A DNA stretch of 64,000 bases from Trichothermofontia sichuanensis B231 (GTDB lineage Bacteria > Cyanobacteriota > Cyanobacteriia > B231), in the NCBI RefSeq assembly GCF_026240635.1, contig NZ_CP110848.1, positions 2,501-66,500 of the forward strand, written 5' to 3'. Shown piece after piece: positions 1 through 12,783 of the stretch. The notes beneath the pieces are model-generated. The model searched no databases. It was not told the origin of the DNA and saw only the letters and a program-made list of their open reading frames with translations. The position numbers and the translations under genes were made by a program. Positions within the stretch are counted from its first letter, which is position 1; each line of letters starts with the position of its first letter.

Positions 1-2692
<2,692 letters not shown>

Positions 2693-2771
2693 CAACACAT
2701 CGTTAATTTGACTACCAATTCAACCTCTCTCTATGCAGTCTTGATGGTCTCTGTGATTGCCATCAGTGCTT

Positions 2772-2890
2772 TGCTGGTGAGTATGGCGGTGTGGAACCAC
2801 GCCGAACCCATCCCGAACTCGGTGGTGAAACGCATCTGCGGCGACGATAGTTGGAGGGTCGCCTCCCGCTAAAATAGCTCCTCGCCAGCT
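2772..2890 (+). rRNA. rrf: 5S ribosomal RNA
   Basis: A 5S rRNA of about 119 nt lies about 80 nt after the 23S gene. The ends GCTGGTGAG (2773-2781) and CTCGCCAGC (2881-2889) pair to form helix I. The internal CCCATCCCGAACTCGG block and the CGATAG loop E region are typical of cyanobacterial 5S RNA. No tRNA follows it. Confidence 0.95.
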
Positions 2891-2900
2891 TAACTTTCGG

Positions 2901-2941
2901 ATAAAGGCTGTTCCCTTTGTTAAGGGGAGCAGCCTTTATTG
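2901..2941 (+). terminator. rRNA operon terminator hairpin
   Basis: The arms 2901-2916 and 2924-2939 form a 16-bp stem, including a few G-U pairs, around a 7-nt loop. The hairpin starts 11 nt after the 5S gene. The run of T after the stem is short, so efficiency is uncertain, but the position is right for ending the rrn transcript. Confidence 0.8.
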
Positions 2942-3065
2942 ATGTCTGGATTTGTGGGATGGATATCTGGGTTTGATTGCGGCTATTTGCCCTTCAGAGA
3001 CCTTCTGTGGCCAGCATTGAGCGAATCCTTTAGACTTGGGGCAAGTTCGCTGTGAGGGGAGAGAG

Positions 3066-4742
3066 ATGCAATGGCAATGGTTGGCTTGCATGAGATTAAC
3101 GATCTCGGCGGGGATTCGGACGGCGCTCTCTGTGGGAACTATGGCATGTACTGGGCTGGTAGCGATCGCGGGAGCGGGCGAAACGCAAATTCTGGGGTAT
3201 CCAACAAATTATCAGGCTACTAACGAAGCGATTGCTAACGAAGGGATTATTGTTCCAACAGTCCCCATTGTTAATTTTGAGCAACCAACCAGGAGTGGAC
3301 AACCCAAAAGGGTTCCCTCTTTACCAATGGAGGGGGTGAGTCAGGTCAATAATGCTGATCTGGCGTTACCTTCCTCGGCAGTAACACCCTCGGCAGTGGC
3401 ACTGCCCAATGCTTCTGACTGGTTGGTGCCTGCTCCGTTGCCGGTGCCAAGGGTATCTCCGATCGCTGTGCCTGCGCCCCCGCCTGAGCCAGCGATTCCT
3501 AATCCAGCGATTCTTGATTCAGCACTGGAGGCTAACTGTCAACAGGCCCCTGCTGGTGGGGTGTATGTGTGTTCTCCTGTAGCTGATCCAGCGAGTCAGC
3601 CACCGCCGACAACCAGCGCCGACTTTCCGCGTCCCCGTGCCTTGAGTTTTGACTTTGCACCCGGTTTCCCGGTGCCGACGGTGTTGCCCGGTTCAGCGCG
3701 GGCCTCGATCGTGCAAACGCCGACGAAAAGTACAGGATTGGCCGGGATTTTGCGTCTGGCTCATCCTCTCTCGGATACGAGTAATTTAGCTCTGGTTTTG
3801 GAGGGGGGAGAGCATATTTTTGCGTTTGATGCTGGCTTTACCCAACTCAATGCCACTCATCAGGGTTTGGGGGTCAATTTTGCGGCTCAAACTTCCTGGT
3901 CACCCGCTTTTCGGGGGGGCGATCGTGAGGTTGATTTAGCGGGAGGGGATACACCTTGGGTCCAACGCTTGGGTGGGGGGATTGAAACCTACTTTCCAGT
4001 TAGTGCCAAAACCAATGCTGCGTTTGGGGTAGGCTATCAGCAGGTTTCGGTCAGATCGGATGCCTTTGGTAGTGGTGCTGTTGCTAGGGACGAGGTGGGC
4101 AATCGGGTTACGGTGGATGCGGATGGTATTGATGATCTGATGACCCTGAATTTTGCGTTAGTTCGGGATAATCTGCACCAGGTCCAGTTTCCCCGCGAAG
4201 GATCAATGCTGCGGGTGGGAGCCGATCAGGGCTTTACGATCGGGCGGGAAAGTGTTACCTTCACACGCCTAAATGCCCGCTACACCCAGTATGTTCCCGT
4301 CGAATTCTTTGGCTTGCGGCCAGGTCCTAAAACGTTGATTTTTGATGTTCAGGCGGGGACGATTTTGGGCGAGGTGCCGCCCTATGAGGGGTTTAATCTG
4401 GGGGGGATAAGTTCGGTACGGGGCTGGGACGGGGGCGGTATTAGTACGGGGACAAGTTTTGTGCAAGGAGCGGTGGAATATCGCTTTCCCTTGTTTGATT
4501 CAACCCTGTTTGAGCGGGCGTTTCCGATTCGCGGGGCACTTTTTACGGAGTTTGCCAGTGATCTGGGTACGGCGGATGAGGTGATTGGGCAACCGGCGAA
4601 GATACGGGAAAAACCGGGGGAAGGATTTGGCTTCGGTCTTGGCCTGCAAACAGAGACCGCCTGGGGATTGGGGCGCTTGGAATTTGCGCTGACGAATGAG
4701 GGAGATGCGTCAGTCATCGTGACGATCGGCGATCGCTTTTAA
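3066..4742 (+). CDS. Omp85/BamA-family outer-membrane barrel protein lacking POTRA domains
   Basis: The reading frame opens with TTG at 3036, but ATG 3066 follows a strong purine-rich site (GAGGGGAGAG) and starts a hydrophobic signal peptide, so it is the better start (558 aa). After the signal there are about 180 residues rich in Pro, Ala and Val with no predicted POTRA fold. The C-terminal half looks like an Omp85 16-strand barrel: it has the glycine-rich strands, the FPREGSMLR segment and the family RGWDGG-type motif (written VRGWDGGGIS here), and it ends in Phe. Omp85 proteins insert or transport outer-membrane proteins or other cargo. Without POTRA domains this copy may be a specialised pore or assembly partner; that is inference. 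Confidence 0.75.
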   Translation: MQWQWLACMRLTISAGIRTALSVGTMACTGLVAIAGAGETQILGYPTNYQATNEAIANEGIIVPTVPIVNFEQPTRSGQPKRVPSLPMEGVSQVNNADLALPSSAVTPSAVALPNASDWLVPAPLPVPRVSPIAVPAPPPEPAIPNPAILDSALEANCQQAPAGGVYVCSPVADPASQPPPTTSADFPRPRALSFDFAPGFPVPTVLPGSARASIVQTPTKSTGLAGILRLAHPLSDTSNLALVLEGGEHIFAFDAGFTQLNATHQGLGVNFAAQTSWSPAFRGGDREVDLAGGDTPWVQRLGGGIETYFPVSAKTNAAFGVGYQQVSVRSDAFGSGAVARDEVGNRVTVDADGIDDLMTLNFALVRDNLHQVQFPREGSMLRVGADQGFTIGRESVTFTRLNARYTQYVPVEFFGLRPGPKTLIFDVQAGTILGEVPPYEGFNLGGISSVRGWDGGGISTGTSFVQGAVEYRFPLFDSTLFERAFPIRGALFTEFASDLGTADEVIGQPAKIREKPGEGFGFGLGLQTETAWGLGRLEFALTNEGDASVIVTIGDRF

Positions 4743-4861
4743 GGCCACTCCCTGTCATGCTCCGCATCGGTCTCTCCTGAAACTCGACAGCAACCGTTCT
4801 AACCTTTATCGTTAGGCTGGAGAAACCATACGAGAAACTACACAAGGGGGCGATCGCCGGC

Positions 4862-7399
4862 GTGTTCCCAACCCTAAGCCGTCATCGGATGCTGCGCTTC
4901 ATCGGGCTAGTCCTGCTCAGTGGCCTGCTTGTGATCGCCCTTTGGCACCTGTTACCGCGTCCGACGCCACCTCCCCGCCCCTCCAGCTACGCCCTGAGTT
5001 TAACAGCACCTTTCAATCGCCCTGAACATTTTCCCTTGGCGCAAACTCTGGATCCTCCCTACTACCGACCAACTGGGGAATGGGTGGGACGCTTAATTTT
5101 GCCCACGCCCGAACAACAACGCCATTGGGGGGCGGCGGACTGGGTTTGGGTGGAACTGTACCAGGTCCCGGAGTCGGCCCAGGATCTTCAGGGTCGAACC
5201 GTGCGCTTGCAATGGGCAAATCGTCCTGCTCCCCAGGTGTACCGACTGGCGGTGACGACCGATGTGCAATTGACTGAATCTGCCGATCGCAGTGCCCGTT
5301 TGGGTAACGTGATCCCAACGCGTCTCAATGGCCGTCGCCAGGTGGGTCCTCTGCAATCCCTGGCGGGTGCCCGTCCTAATGATGATGTGATCGTCAGTCT
5401 ATCTAGCCTGACCATACGACGGCGGGGGACTGCTGGGGACATTTTCCTGGAAACGGAACGGGAACCAACGCTGGTGACGGGGCGTTTTTATGGTCTGGTG
5501 AAGATTCTCGCAGCCGTCGATCACCCGGATTATCCCGCTCCTACTGATTGTCCGACTGCGCCCACCTGTGGCAGTGAAGTCTTTCGCATCCGTCACTACA
5601 ACCCGACTTCCCGAGACTTTGACGGGCCGGAGGGCTATGTGCGCATTCCTCAGCAACCGCGCGATCGCGACGATCGTTTTCTCTCAACCCCCAACCAATT
5701 GACTGAGTCGCCCCTGGGGAAAGCAGGCTGGTATATCTACGGTGCCCGTGATGCCCAGGGAATGTTTACTGTCGAGGCGTTGCGACCGCGATCACTGTTT
5801 CGCCTGCAACCGGATCAGGTCTTAAATGGACAACGGGCCGGGTTGCAGTATATCCAGCGTGGCAATTGGCACAAGACTCCCCAACGCAAGGGAACTGCCC
5901 AGTCAGTGTTAATCAGTTCTCGATCTGAGCCACCGGAGGCGGCGATCGCCCGCTGGCAGGAAGGCGATCAAGCGCTGGTGATCCACAGCTTTGGTGGCAT
6001 TGGTGGTCGCCAGGGAGAACCCACACCGGGGGCAACGGTTACTGGCCACTTTTCCTATGGACTTGCCCGGGTGGTGCGCGACCCCTTTACCCAGGAACTC
6101 CAGTTCGAGATCAAATACCAGCAGATCTATGCTCACAACCCCAACGGGATTATTTCGGCAACCCACACCTGGGAAAGTTACATGGGTAATCTCCAGCGGG
6201 GGTGGTTGGGCAGTCGTCCTGTGGCCGATATTATCGTGAAGCTGGATGCATTAAACCAACCGCTACGGATTAATGATACCTCCCTGTCCTTGTTGCGGGA
6301 ACTGTTGATCCAGACTCAGGTGATGATGGCTCGCTATCGCACAGGGGATGGCACGGGCGTGGCGACGGTGACCCCGGCGACCTCCTGTGTGCAGGACTCA
6401 AATCAAGCCCTGTATATTGCCCTGACGCGCTTGCGGTCCCAGGTTGAAAGTGATCCGACGTTACTGCAATGGTTAGCGGCCCACCCCAATGTTCCCCAAA
6501 CCCAGCACTTTCAGCAGTTGGTGAGTCTAGCCCGCGCTTTAGTGGATAAGCTGGCTCCCTATGGCACCGTGCGGCCCGATTGGCGACAGAATGCTGAGTC
6601 ACTGGCGGGGGTAAGTGCCCGCAATGGCTTTGTCAGTGATAGCCGTTTGGTGATGGGACTACTCAGTTGGCAATCCATGATGCCGCGTCGGGCGCAGGAT
6701 GAGATTAGCCGAATTTTTCTGATGCAGGGGGCGGATCTATGGTTCCTGCGGCCCAATCAGGTGGGGGGCTGGGACCCGAACATTGAGCCGATCGCTCCAA
6801 CTCTGCTCTTTGGTCGACTCCCCCTGCTGGGAACAGCCCTCGATCGCTTTACCCAAGCCTGGATTCGGCCTATAACGCCGCTCATGTGGACAGTTGCGGC
6901 GGTGGGTCTGCTGCTCTACGGGGCGATCGCGTTACCACTGGGTTGGCGATCAGGGTTTCTGGCCCGGCAGCCAGTGCCGTTTACGGTGCGAGGCTGGTTA
7001 TTACGGGCGATTGCTCTTTTTTTCCTCCCAGCATTGGGAGAGGAAATTGTATTCCGGATTTGCCTGATCCCTAATATTACCGAAGGGGTGCCAATGGTGT
7101 CCTGGCTAGCTTGGGCGGCGTTCAGTTTAGGCTTATTTGTTGCCTATCATCCCCTCGCGGCTTGCTCGATCTACAAAGCCGGCTATCCCACTTTTTTGAG
7201 TCCTGCCTTTCTCCTGCTCGCTACTTGGCTAGGGGTCATCTGTACCCTTATCTATGGAGTGACCGGATCACTTTGGCTGCCGGTCTGGGTCCATTGGTTA
7301 GTAGTCGTAGTGTGGATCTTGGGGTTAGGCGGGGCACAGAAGTTGACCGACGGTGCCCTCAGGGGCAAACTGGCTTGCTCCCAGAACTGGGGGTGGTGA
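4862..7399 (+). CDS. Large CPBP-family (Rce1/Abi-like) intramembrane protease
   Basis: The frame starts at GTG with an AAGGGGG site about 11 nt upstream; ATG 4889 is an alternative. An N-terminal membrane anchor (about residues 10-28) is followed by about 600 soluble residues of unrecognised fold. The C-terminal 200 residues have several membrane segments. They carry the CPBP motif GEEIVFR near residue 726, with the catalytic Glu pair and Arg, a second-motif His in VAYHP, and a third-motif His in VWVHWL. The Asn that usually follows the last His is replaced by Val. Typical CPBP proteases have 200-500 residues, so this is a large form. The substrate is unknown. It is separated from the next gene by a repeat-rich spacer. 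Confidence 0.7.
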   Translation: MFPTLSRHRMLRFIGLVLLSGLLVIALWHLLPRPTPPPRPSSYALSLTAPFNRPEHFPLAQTLDPPYYRPTGEWVGRLILPTPEQQRHWGAADWVWVELYQVPESAQDLQGRTVRLQWANRPAPQVYRLAVTTDVQLTESADRSARLGNVIPTRLNGRRQVGPLQSLAGARPNDDVIVSLSSLTIRRRGTAGDIFLETEREPTLVTGRFYGLVKILAAVDHPDYPAPTDCPTAPTCGSEVFRIRHYNPTSRDFDGPEGYVRIPQQPRDRDDRFLSTPNQLTESPLGKAGWYIYGARDAQGMFTVEALRPRSLFRLQPDQVLNGQRAGLQYIQRGNWHKTPQRKGTAQSVLISSRSEPPEAAIARWQEGDQALVIHSFGGIGGRQGEPTPGATVTGHFSYGLARVVRDPFTQELQFEIKYQQIYAHNPNGIISATHTWESYMGNLQRGWLGSRPVADIIVKLDALNQPLRINDTSLSLLRELLIQTQVMMARYRTGDGTGVATVTPATSCVQDSNQALYIALTRLRSQVESDPTLLQWLAAHPNVPQTQHFQQLVSLARALVDKLAPYGTVRPDWRQNAESLAGVSARNGFVSDSRLVMGLLSWQSMMPRRAQDEISRIFLMQGADLWFLRPNQVGGWDPNIEPIAPTLLFGRLPLLGTALDRFTQAWIRPITPLMWTVAAVGLLLYGAIALPLGWRSGFLARQPVPFTVRGWLLRAIALFFLPALGEEIVFRICLIPNITEGVPMVSWLAWAAFSLGLFVAYHPLAACSIYKAGYPTFLSPAFLLLATWLGVICTLIYGVTGSLWLPVWVHWLVVVVWILGLGGAQKLTDGALRGKLACSQNWGW

Positions 7400-7834
7400 G
7401 CCAGAAGTGACTGAATTCTTTCGACCTCCAGCATGATCCGTCCTCTTGGCTCTACTCTGGCACAGTCCATCTGGCGAGTATGTATGGTCAATCCAAATAA
7501 GAACGATACAGTTTTTCACTCCCCTCTCCTAGAGTGGGAGAGGGGCTGGGGGTGAGGGTTGCCTTCTCCCCACTTGGGGGAAGAGGGCTGCTGGTCGGAT
7601 CCAGATCCAAACAGATTGGTTGGCCTTGTGGGGACACACTCGGTTTGGCCGAACCTACCCCCAGGTAGTTGACAGAACACCTGGTTGCTACGGGGGGAAG
7701 GCAAGGGGTAGTGGCATCCTGGGAATCCCTCCCGTCGTAAAGTTGGCAAAGACGACTAGACTAGACACTAGACTAGACAATAAATCAGCCCTATGACTGG
7801 TTGCTTGCTATCCCGTTAACGCTGAGGTGTTTGG
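7400..7834. other. Repeat-rich intergenic region
   Basis: No gene is supported here. It holds a palindromic CCCCTCTCC...GGAGAGGGG repeat (about 7520-7550), the related CCTTCTCCCC repeat to about 7590, and a left end that is almost identical to 12784-12830 (see the repeat entry). Just before the helicase there is a short tandem of ACTAGACTAGACA at about 7754-7782. Confidence 0.7.
7487..7560 (+). repeat. Dispersed palindromic repeat, copy 1 of a two-copy subtype
   Basis: The segment beginning TGGTCAATCCAAATAAG and running through GATACAGTTTTT into CCCCTCTCC recurs at 12784-12850 with only a few changes. The shared part includes a hairpin made from the CCCCTCTCC/GGAGAGGGG arms. Confidence 0.75.
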
Positions 7835-10579
7835 GTGAGTTCGGCTGTCTCCGGTGCACAACTTGATCTGGAAGTCCTCTTCCCATTTGCGCTTGACGGT
7901 TTTCAACGCGATGCGATCGCGGCTCTGGAGGCGGGGAAGTCGGTAGTTGTCTGTGCGCCGACAGGGTCGGGAAAAACCTTGATCGGGGAATATGCCATCC
8001 ACCGTGCCCTTTATCAGGGGAAGCGAGTCTTCTACACCACCCCCCTCAAGGCTCTGTCCAATCAGAAGTTCCGGGATTTCCGGGATCAATTTGGCCCCGA
8101 TCGGGTTGGGTTGCTGACCGGGGATGTGTCGATTAACCGGGAGGCCCCGATTTTGGTGATGACGACGGAAATCTTCCGCAATATGCTCTATGGCACACCG
8201 ATCGGGGAGGTGGGCACCTCGCTGCAAGGGGTGGAGACAGTGGTGCTGGATGAATGCCACTATATGAACGATGCCCAGCGGGGCACGGTTTGGGAAGAGT
8301 CGATTATCTACTGCTCACCCGATATTCAACTGGTGGCCCTGTCGGCGACGATCGCTAACAGCAGCCAACTGACGGCCTGGATCGCCCAGGTTCACGGTCC
8401 CACAGAATTGATTTATTCGGACTTTCGGCCAGTCCCGCTCCAGTTTTATTTTTGCAATACGAAGGGGTTGTTTCCCCTGCTCAATGACACGAACCAAGCC
8501 ATCAATCCCCGACTCAAACCGAAGCGATCGGCCAAGGATTCCCGCCAGGCGAATCGGGCCAATACCCCTGAGCTAAGGGCGGTGTTGGAACATCTGCAAG
8601 TACGGCAAATGCTCCCCGCGATTTACTTTATCTTTAGTCGGCGGGGCTGCGATCAGGCGGTGCAGGCGGTGGGGGATCTATCCCTGGTAACCCCGGCAGA
8701 GGCTGCTAACCTGAAGGAACAAATCGATAGTTTCCTCCGGCAAAATCCAGAAGCGGGGCGAGCGGGGCAAGTGGCAGCGCTCTATCGGGGGATTGCCGCC
8801 CACCATGCCGGGATTTTGCCGGCCTGGAAGGGATTAGTGGAAGAGCTATTCCAACAGGGGTTAATCAAGGTTGTCTTTGCTACGGAAACGCTGGCGGCGG
8901 GGATCAATATGCCCGCGCGGACAACCGTCATCTCCAGTCTGTCCAAACGGACCGATCGCGGTCACCGGTTGCTGAGTGCCTCGGAATTTTTGCAAATGGC
9001 GGGGCGAGCCGGACGGCGGGGGATGGATACGGTGGGCTATGTGGTGACGGTGCAGACAGCTTTCGAGGGGGCCAAGGAAGCGGCCTATCTGGCCACCGCC
9101 GGGGCAGATGCGCTCAAGAGCCAGTTTACCCCCAGCTATGGCATGGTCCTGAACCTGCTACAAACCCACAGCTTAGTGGAGGCCCAGGATTTGGTGGAGC
9201 GCAGTTTTGGTCGCTATCTGGTGAATGAAGATTTCCTGCCCCAAAAGCAGGCGATTCATGATCTCACCCAGGAACTGGAACAACTCCAGGCCCAGTTAGC
9301 GGATGTGGATTGGGATTTACTGGCTGAGTACGAAAAGCTGCGGGGCAAGCTGAAGGAAGCCAAACGGTTGTTGAAAAGCCTCCAACTCCAGGCCGAGGAG
9401 GCCCGTACCCGTGATTTGGCCGATGCTCTGGCTTTTGCGGTGGCGGGTACCATCTTGAGTCTCAACCTGCGGGTGATGGGTAAGCACCAAACGCCGGATT
9501 TTATCGCTTTGAATTGTCTGCCGGCGGTGCTGGTCACGAAGGTAGCGGGGTCGGGGCGATCGCCGTACCTGGTGTGTCTAGGGGCGGATAACCGCTGGTA
9601 TGTCGTCGCAATTTCCGAGGTATTGGGGCTGCATGGGGAATTGCCGCGCTTGCAGGCTGTGGATCACCTGACGGTGCCGCCGGCGATGACTCTCAAACCG
9701 GGGTATTCCCACGCCGGTGATGAGGAAACTGCGGCCATGAGTCAGCAAATCCGCCTCGCGATCGCACGGTTGGGTCCGCATCTTTCGTTCTGGGAAACCG
9801 TGCCCGAGTTCAAGGCCCAACAGGATGCGGTGGCAGCACTGTCGGCCCAGGTGGAAGCCCATCCAGTACGGCAATGGCACAATATCGGCACGCTGACCAA
9901 GCGGCGGCAACGGCTACAGAATTTACAGCAGGAAATCCACGATCGTCAAACCAAATTGGAGCGTCAACTCCATCGCTACTGGGAAGAATTTTTGCGCCTG
10001 ATTGCGGTGCTACAACACTTTGACTGTTTAGCGGACAATAAGCCAACACCCTTGGGTGAGTCGGCTGCGGCCATTCGGGGCGATAATGAACTGTGGCTGT
10101 GTCTGGCCCTGCTTTCGGGGTATTTGGAGGACCTCAAACCGCACCAGTTTGCAGCGGTCTGTGCAGCCTTGGTCACCGAATATTCCCGTCCCGATAGCTG
10201 GGTAGCCTACGAACTGTCCAACGAAGTGGAACAGGTGCTGGCTGACCTGTGGCCGTTGCGTAAACAGGTGATTCGGATCCAGGACCGGCACGAGGTGGCT
10301 ATTCCCGTGTTCCCCTATACTTGGCGGGATGTTGAGATCGCCGCGATCGTCGAGCAATGGGCTAATTGTGAAGAGCCTGAAACCCATCCAACCCCTTGGG
10401 CCGACTTCTGCGCCCAAACCAGTCTAGACGAGGGCGATATTGTCCGCATCCTGCGCCGCACCCTCGACTTTCTCTCCCAAATCCCCCACATTCCCCATAT
10501 CCCGGATACCCTACGGATTCGGGCTTATCAAGCGATGCAACAAATGGATCGGTTCCCAGTGAGTGAAGCGATCGAATAA
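7835..10579 (+). CDS. Ski2/Mtr4-like DExH-box RNA helicase
   Basis: This 914-residue superfamily 2 helicase starts at GTG. Motif I is APTGSGKT (about residues 41-48), motif II is DECH (about 143-146), motif III is SAT, and motif VI is QMAGRAGRRGMD (about 387-398). A long helical insertion (about 475-540) resembles the arch or stalk of Ski2-like enzymes, and the C-terminus resembles the DSHCT domain. Members unwind RNA during processing or decay; cyanobacteria and chloroplasts have a homologue (ISE2-like in plants). The exact substrate here is not known. It stands alone on its strand, followed by a repeat region. Confidence 0.88.
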   Translation: MSSAVSGAQLDLEVLFPFALDGFQRDAIAALEAGKSVVVCAPTGSGKTLIGEYAIHRALYQGKRVFYTTPLKALSNQKFRDFRDQFGPDRVGLLTGDVSINREAPILVMTTEIFRNMLYGTPIGEVGTSLQGVETVVLDECHYMNDAQRGTVWEESIIYCSPDIQLVALSATIANSSQLTAWIAQVHGPTELIYSDFRPVPLQFYFCNTKGLFPLLNDTNQAINPRLKPKRSAKDSRQANRANTPELRAVLEHLQVRQMLPAIYFIFSRRGCDQAVQAVGDLSLVTPAEAANLKEQIDSFLRQNPEAGRAGQVAALYRGIAAHHAGILPAWKGLVEELFQQGLIKVVFATETLAAGINMPARTTVISSLSKRTDRGHRLLSASEFLQMAGRAGRRGMDTVGYVVTVQTAFEGAKEAAYLATAGADALKSQFTPSYGMVLNLLQTHSLVEAQDLVERSFGRYLVNEDFLPQKQAIHDLTQELEQLQAQLADVDWDLLAEYEKLRGKLKEAKRLLKSLQLQAEEARTRDLADALAFAVAGTILSLNLRVMGKHQTPDFIALNCLPAVLVTKVAGSGRSPYLVCLGADNRWYVVAISEVLGLHGELPRLQAVDHLTVPPAMTLKPGYSHAGDEETAAMSQQIRLAIARLGPHLSFWETVPEFKAQQDAVAALSAQVEAHPVRQWHNIGTLTKRRQRLQNLQQEIHDRQTKLERQLHRYWEEFLRLIAVLQHFDCLADNKPTPLGESAAAIRGDNELWLCLALLSGYLEDLKPHQFAAVCAALVTEYSRPDSWVAYELSNEVEQVLADLWPLRKQVIRIQDRHEVAIPVFPYTWRDVEIAAIVEQWANCEEPETHPTPWADFCAQTSLDEGDIVRILRRTLDFLSQIPHIPHIPDTLRIRAYQAMQQMDRFPVSEAIE

Positions 10580-10914
10580 ACGATCCAAGTGCTAGGACTC
10601 TCTTGAGTTTATAGCCTTTACCTCAATCATAAAGTACAGTTTTACAGGGGTAGAATGGGTGCAGCCCGCTGGTGTGACCCTCACCCTAGATCCCTCTCCC
10701 AGAGCGGGAGAGGGATCTAGGGTGAGGGTGCTGTTTCAGCCTCAATTGCAATGACTCTAATTACAGAGATTCATTGCCTTGATGCTTAAGGCTCGAACCA
10801 ATTCCTGCTCATCCCTGCACCTCTGAGCTGCATTCCTAATTAGGAGCGTGTAGACTGGATTCACCATTATTTTACGCGTAAAACTAATCACCTTATAACT
10901 GGAAAAGTCACAGG
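10580..10914. other. Repeat-bearing intergenic region with a 14-bp palindrome
   Basis: It contains a dispersed palindromic element from about 10613 (TAGCCTTTACC end) to about 10756 (GCAATGACT end). That element includes a long hairpin built from CCCTAGATCCCTCTCCC and its complement. A perfect 14-bp palindrome, TTTTACGCGTAAAA, lies at 10870-10883, 32 bp before the next gene, and could be a regulatory site for it. Confidence 0.65.
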
Positions 10915-12765
10915 ATGCCCGCACTAAGATCACTAATCGCAGTATGGAAATTAATCAACTCATTCAGGTTTAGATATGTATCCATGCGTTTTTTTATAAT
11001 AATGATACCTGCAATTAGTATGTTGCTAATTATTATTTATAACGGTGTCAATATTCCCTATTATGATGAGTTTTCTAATCCGTTTCGAGTACTGACATTG
11101 GACTATACTCATCAATTAACCTCTGCCGAACTCATTCGTCAATTCAATGACAGTCGCAAGCTAATTTCAAATGCGATATTCATCCTTTTCCTTCGCATAT
11201 TTGGTTACTGGAATATTAAATTCCAACTTTATTTTACCTGGTTTTTAGGTGTTATTATTATTCTGCTGCTATCAAAACTATCGACACGTACTGCTCAAAA
11301 AAATCATCCGAGTTATCAATGGTTATCCTTGTTTATCTTGGTCTCTATGAGTGCATTAATATTTAGCTTTACTACCTACTATCGCTGGCTATGGGGAATT
11401 ACCTTACATCGCATTATTCCAGATTTTTGTATGGTGTTATCGGCTGTTATCTTAACACTTGATTATCGCGCTATTACAAAATCTCTGGCTCTAGCTACCT
11501 GTGCCACGATCGCACTCTTCTCTTTCTCCGGTGGCATTATTGTGGGTTTGATGAATTTAGGATTACTTTTTACAATCCAACAAATTAGGAAAATTCACAT
11601 CTTAACCTATTTAATAATTTGGGGGATATCAATCTTTAATTTCTTTAATGATTATAAAATGAGAGAAAATAGAGCTATTATATCCTCTTCAGGAGCTTGG
11701 TTCCAGTTTTCAGAAAATTTTAGATTTGTCATGAGCTTTTTGGGAAATCCCTTCTCTAATCAATCCCATGAAGCTTTTACAATTGGTCTGTTGATTTTCA
11801 TGCTGTTTAGCTTTGGTATAATTGTAGGACTTTTATGGCCTGATATAGTTGCTCCAATGTCCGCACAAAGTCTACGTCAAAATCTCATCCCTTGGAGCGC
11901 GATCGGAGGCTATGCGATTTTGTGTGGTGTTCTGACTGCATACTTTCGAGCTGATGCCAATCTGGTGTCTCCCCTTGATATTCGCTACATTCTTCATGCA
12001 AACTATTTAACAATAGCCCTTTTAGGTAGTTTATTAGTCTGGAGTACACATCGTGATGCAAAGAACATTGTTTACCCTAGATTTACCAAGAGTAGATTTT
12101 TGGCAAAACTAATCTGGAAAATCCAGTCTTCACCTATTTATATATTCATTGTGGTTTATTTAATCTTGAGTTTTTATTTTATTAAATATAACTTGAAGAC
12201 ATATCCTATTATTCATCAGCACAAATACAAGTTACTATATGGTAAATCTTGTTTGCAATTGAATAGATATTTAGAGGACAAAAGTTGTTTGAGTTCGATT
12301 TTTCCTAATCCGAATATGCCTCAATTTGCAGAGAAAATCGACAAAATTAACAACTTAAAGCTTCTACGGCCTGGTGCTGTCAAGATTAATAGTTATCACC
12401 ACTTTGAGGTAGAAATCGCTGATGCGCCAATGGCTTTGGGACAGTGTGATCAAATACAATACCGTGGTCATAACGCGTGGCAGATAACGGGTTTTGCTCT
12501 GTTACCTTCACTGCGTCCTGCTGATGCGATCGTCGTTGTTGATCCTGAACGCAGTCAAGCTAAAGATACCCTAACTATTGTAGCGATCGGTAAAAGTGGT
12601 TTGACGCGATCGGACCTACAGCAGGCTTTTGGCTCAGACTATCGATATGCAGGTTGGTCCGTAGATCTGGTGGTTCCACCCCAGGCGCTATCCCAACTCA
12701 AATTTTTTGCTTTTGATGCCCAAAAAAATCGTTTTTTTAGAATTGCAGATACCCAATTGCACTAG
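10915..12765 (+). CDS. Polytopic membrane protein of unknown function, AT-rich
   Basis: The 616-residue product has about ten or more hydrophobic segments (from residue 24 to about 430) and a C-terminal soluble domain of about 150-170 residues. The layout resembles membrane proteins of surface polysaccharide synthesis, such as glycosyltransferase-C-like or DUF-type membrane proteins, but no diagnostic motif was recognised. The region encoding the membrane domain is clearly richer in A+T, with ATT/ATA/TTA codons, and poorer in HIP1 than its neighbours. The last 300 bp looks like host sequence with several GATCG sites. This suggests horizontal acquisition of at least the membrane part. Confidence 0.6.
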   Translation: MPALRSLIAVWKLINSFRFRYVSMRFFIIMIPAISMLLIIIYNGVNIPYYDEFSNPFRVLTLDYTHQLTSAELIRQFNDSRKLISNAIFILFLRIFGYWNIKFQLYFTWFLGVIIILLLSKLSTRTAQKNHPSYQWLSLFILVSMSALIFSFTTYYRWLWGITLHRIIPDFCMVLSAVILTLDYRAITKSLALATCATIALFSFSGGIIVGLMNLGLLFTIQQIRKIHILTYLIIWGISIFNFFNDYKMRENRAIISSSGAWFQFSENFRFVMSFLGNPFSNQSHEAFTIGLLIFMLFSFGIIVGLLWPDIVAPMSAQSLRQNLIPWSAIGGYAILCGVLTAYFRADANLVSPLDIRYILHANYLTIALLGSLLVWSTHRDAKNIVYPRFTKSRFLAKLIWKIQSSPIYIFIVVYLILSFYFIKYNLKTYPIIHQHKYKLLYGKSCLQLNRYLEDKSCLSSIFPNPNMPQFAEKIDKINNLKLLRPGAVKINSYHHFEVEIADAPMALGQCDQIQYRGHNAWQITGFALLPSLRPADAIVVVDPERSQAKDTLTIVAIGKSGLTRSDLQQAFGSDYRYAGWSVDLVVPPQALSQLKFFAFDAQKNRFFRIADTQLH

Positions 12766-12783
12766 CTACTGAAAGCGTCATGT

